A DNA stretch of 53,755 nt, from assembly GCF_000425665.1 (NCBI RefSeq), contig NZ_AUDW01000019.1, positions 1 to 53,755 on the forward strand. The letters are read 5' to 3'. Of the stretch, positions 52,338 through 53,755 are shown in pieces (the stretch's first letter is position 1; each line of letters starts with the position of its first letter). This DNA comes from Gemella cuniculi DSM 15828 (GTDB taxonomy: Bacteria; Bacillota; Bacilli; Staphylococcales; Gemellaceae). The translations under genes and the position numbers were made by a program. The notes below the pieces were generated by a model that saw only the letters and a list, made by a program, of their open reading frames with translations, was not told the origin of the DNA and did no database searches.

Positions 52338-53180
52338 GTATAGTCATAAGAAATAGGAGAGATGGATTTCATTCTTCCATCCCCCCTATTTTAGTACACA
52401 GCCAAGAAAATTAGGAAAAATTTTTTGAAATTTGTGCGTTGTTGAAAAGGTTATATTTTAATTGTTTATAATATTTTTATTAGATTTTAAAGTAATTACA
52501 AGATGAAAAAGCGTAGATTGTGTTGTTTGAAATTTTAAATAATTCACAAGAATATTAAAGTTTTATATCAATTATTATTAAAATTTTACATATAAGTTTC
52601 TAATTTCATTGACAAGATGCACAAAGTTTGGGGTATCATATGCTGATTTTCACTAGAGATTTATACATAATATTTATCTTCATCTTCGTTAATAATCGTA
52701 TCAGGGGAGGTGTTTTAGCTCTTGGAACTCATAATTTAGTTGAAACAGTATGTAAGAATTTTTTTGTAGAGATTATATCTTTACTATCAAATTTGTATAA
52801 GTATTTTTAATACTGTAATAATTTTTATTTCAGTTTTGATATTTTTAATACTTCTTAATCTTTATCATTATCAAGAGCTTCTAAACACAAAATGATCATC
52901 GTAATTTATTAATGTTAAGTACTTACTAGATTATTTTTCCAGAATTTTGATAGAAAGAAAAAGAATTCACCAATAATAAGGGTAAAATATGAATTTAAAT
53001 TAAAAAGTGTTTTATAATACTTTTGTGTTTAACAAAAAAAGTTTATAGGTATAATAATTATTATTAATTGCAAAAAATAAATTTAGTTTTAGTTTTTAGA
53101 CATGTATAACAGTCAGTTTTTTTGGTGGTTTTACAGAATTTAATTTTGTTCGTTAAGAAATAGTCAATTTTGACGAAAAA
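52338..53180. other. Long A/T-rich intergenic region
   Basis: About 840 bp without a credible gene. A consensus TTGACA (52609-52614) and TATCAT (52634-52639) are 19 nt apart and could start a small transcript. A 60-codon frame from 52628 lacks a convincing ribosome site. TTTTTGTAGAGATTATATC near 52760 weakly recalls the CRISPR repeat 5' half. Confidence 0.4.
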
Positions 53181-53181
53181 A

Positions 53182-53211
53182 TAGTCGAACCTAATTTTAA
53201 GGTTACGACTA
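53182..53211 (-). terminator. Terminator of the right-edge gene
   Basis: TAGTCGAACCT (53182-53192) pairs with AGGTTACGACTA (53200-53211, one bulge). Read on the minus strand it is followed by a U run. Confidence 0.7.
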
Positions 53212-53220
53212 ATTAATGTA

Positions 53221-53755
53221 TTATTTTAAAAATTCATCTTTCTCGATAGTGAATTTTCCCATATTATTTTTAGAATATGAACTACCACTATAGTTTTTCC
53301 AATCAGTCAAGACGGTGTCCAATAATTCATCTGATTTTTTCTGTAAGTATTCTTTTGAGATATTGTATTTTTTTAAGAGTTCTTGCGTTTGTTTTTGTTT
53401 ATCTTCGGTAGTAGGGACATTTTCTCCATGGAAACCAACATAATTTACAATATTAGCGGTATACATATCATAATTGTATGTAATATTTAAATACACTTTA
53501 TTTGATACTAATATTAATTTTACGATACTTATTTTTTCTTTTGTATTATATTTATATATATGTATAGCATTTTTTTCATTAACTATATTATTTTTATAAT
53601 TTAATTCTAAGTCCTCTCTTTCATATTCATTTTTTGTGAGCGGTTTTATCTGCGGCATTTTATCTACTGGATGGAGTGACAATAGACTATAATATGAATT
53701 AAACATCTCTTCAAATACATTTCTATTATTTGCTTTTTGATAAGTATACAAACTT
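53221..53755 (-). CDS. Partial gene, possibly a TipC-like immunity lipoprotein
   Basis: At least 177 residues, entering from the right edge; the true start and any signal peptide lie outside the window. Soluble, Lys/Asn/Tyr-rich, beta strands then helices. The C-terminal LTDWKNYSGSSYSKNNMGKFTIEKD resembles the end of TipC-type immunity proteins that protect against a secreted LXG toxin, but this is from memory and weak. No toxin gene is visible in the window; it could lie just beyond the edge. Confidence 0.5.
   Translation of the reverse strand, partial: SLYTYQKANNRNVFEEMFNSYYSLLSLHPVDKMPQIKPLTKNEYEREDLELNYKNNIVNEKNAIHIYKYNTKEKISIVKLILVSNKVYLNITYNYDMYTANIVNYVGFHGENVPTTEDKQKQTQELLKKYNISKEYLQKKSDELLDTVLTDWKNYSGSSYSKNNMGKFTIEKDEFLK

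Noticed and set aside
52705-52790. tracrRNA-like sequence (GTTTTAGCTCTTGG...) in the right intergenic region
   Set aside because: It does not complement the array repeat and lacks the usual tracrRNA hairpins and terminator.
52628-52810. 60-codon frame in the long intergenic region
   Set aside because: No convincing ribosome site, no recognisable protein, and A/T-rich composition; only the TTGACA/TATCAT pair hints at transcription.

Overview
The window is low-GC DNA (about 30% by eye) from a Gram-positive bacterium. Two genes encode LPxTG (LPKTG) wall-anchored proteins, three encode wall hydrolases (two of them with aromatic choline-binding-type repeats), and there are several lipoproteins, strong AAGGAGG ribosome-binding sites and a Bacilli-style LeuRS. 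Together these suggest a Gemella-like member of the Bacilli; that is an inference, at about 0.6. The physiology is unusual for such an organism: it carries complete gene sets for two selenium-dependent Stickland reductases, D-proline reductase and glycine reductase, plus an anaerobic ribonucleotide reductase. An asaccharolytic, amino-acid-fermenting anaerobe fits best.

Layout. 1-4017: three wall-hydrolase genes (one CHAP, two C39-like) and galE. 4175-9998: leuS-khpA, a GNAT acetyltransferase, pgeF and small unknown or membrane genes. 10367-14659: an HtrA protease behind a CiaR-like promoter, galU, and a three-module rhodanese lipoprotein. 15084-22716: the prd operon prdC-prdA-orf-prdB-prdD-prdE-prdF-TSUP permease, ending at a 21-bp terminator. 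22770-23666: rarD. 24010-31988: a glycine riboswitch and terminator, then grdX-trxB-trxA-grdE-grdA-grdB-grdC-grdD. 32191-36345: small alarmone synthetase, nrdD and an acidic unknown. 36673-40431: LRR surface protein. 40604-40836: a decayed type II-like CRISPR array. 40886-48853: HIT hydrolase and purine nucleoside phosphorylase facing a BMP-type nucleoside ABC transporter (two lipoproteins, ATPase, two permeases). 48931-49094: a second CRISPR remnant. 49211-52225: Cna/FctA-type adhesin. 53221-end: a partial gene, possibly an immunity protein.

How the genes work together. PrdF racemises L-proline; PrdA (pyruvoyl) and PrdB (selenocysteine) reduce D-proline to 5-aminovalerate, with PrdC as likely electron donor. 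GrdE/GrdB bind glycine, GrdA carries the selenol and carboxymethyl group, and GrdC/GrdD release acetyl phosphate for ATP; TrxB/TrxA re-reduce GrdA. Four genes (prdC, prdB, grdA, grdB) are interrupted by in-frame UGA codons that must be read as selenocysteine; gene callers will split them. No selA, selB, selD or tRNA-Sec lies in the window. PNP and the BMP transporter form a nucleoside salvage unit.

Most notable: (i) three unrelated genes (galE, the rhodanese gene, grdC) share one initiation layout, in which a Shine-Dalgarno 31-37 nt from the AUG is separated from it by a perfect hairpin followed by 10-11 A/T-rich nt; (ii) a glycine riboswitch heads the glycine reductase operon; (iii) PrdD and PrdE are a PrdA homologue split exactly at the self-cleavage site; (iv) two orphan CRISPR remnants share one repeat family with no cas genes nearby.
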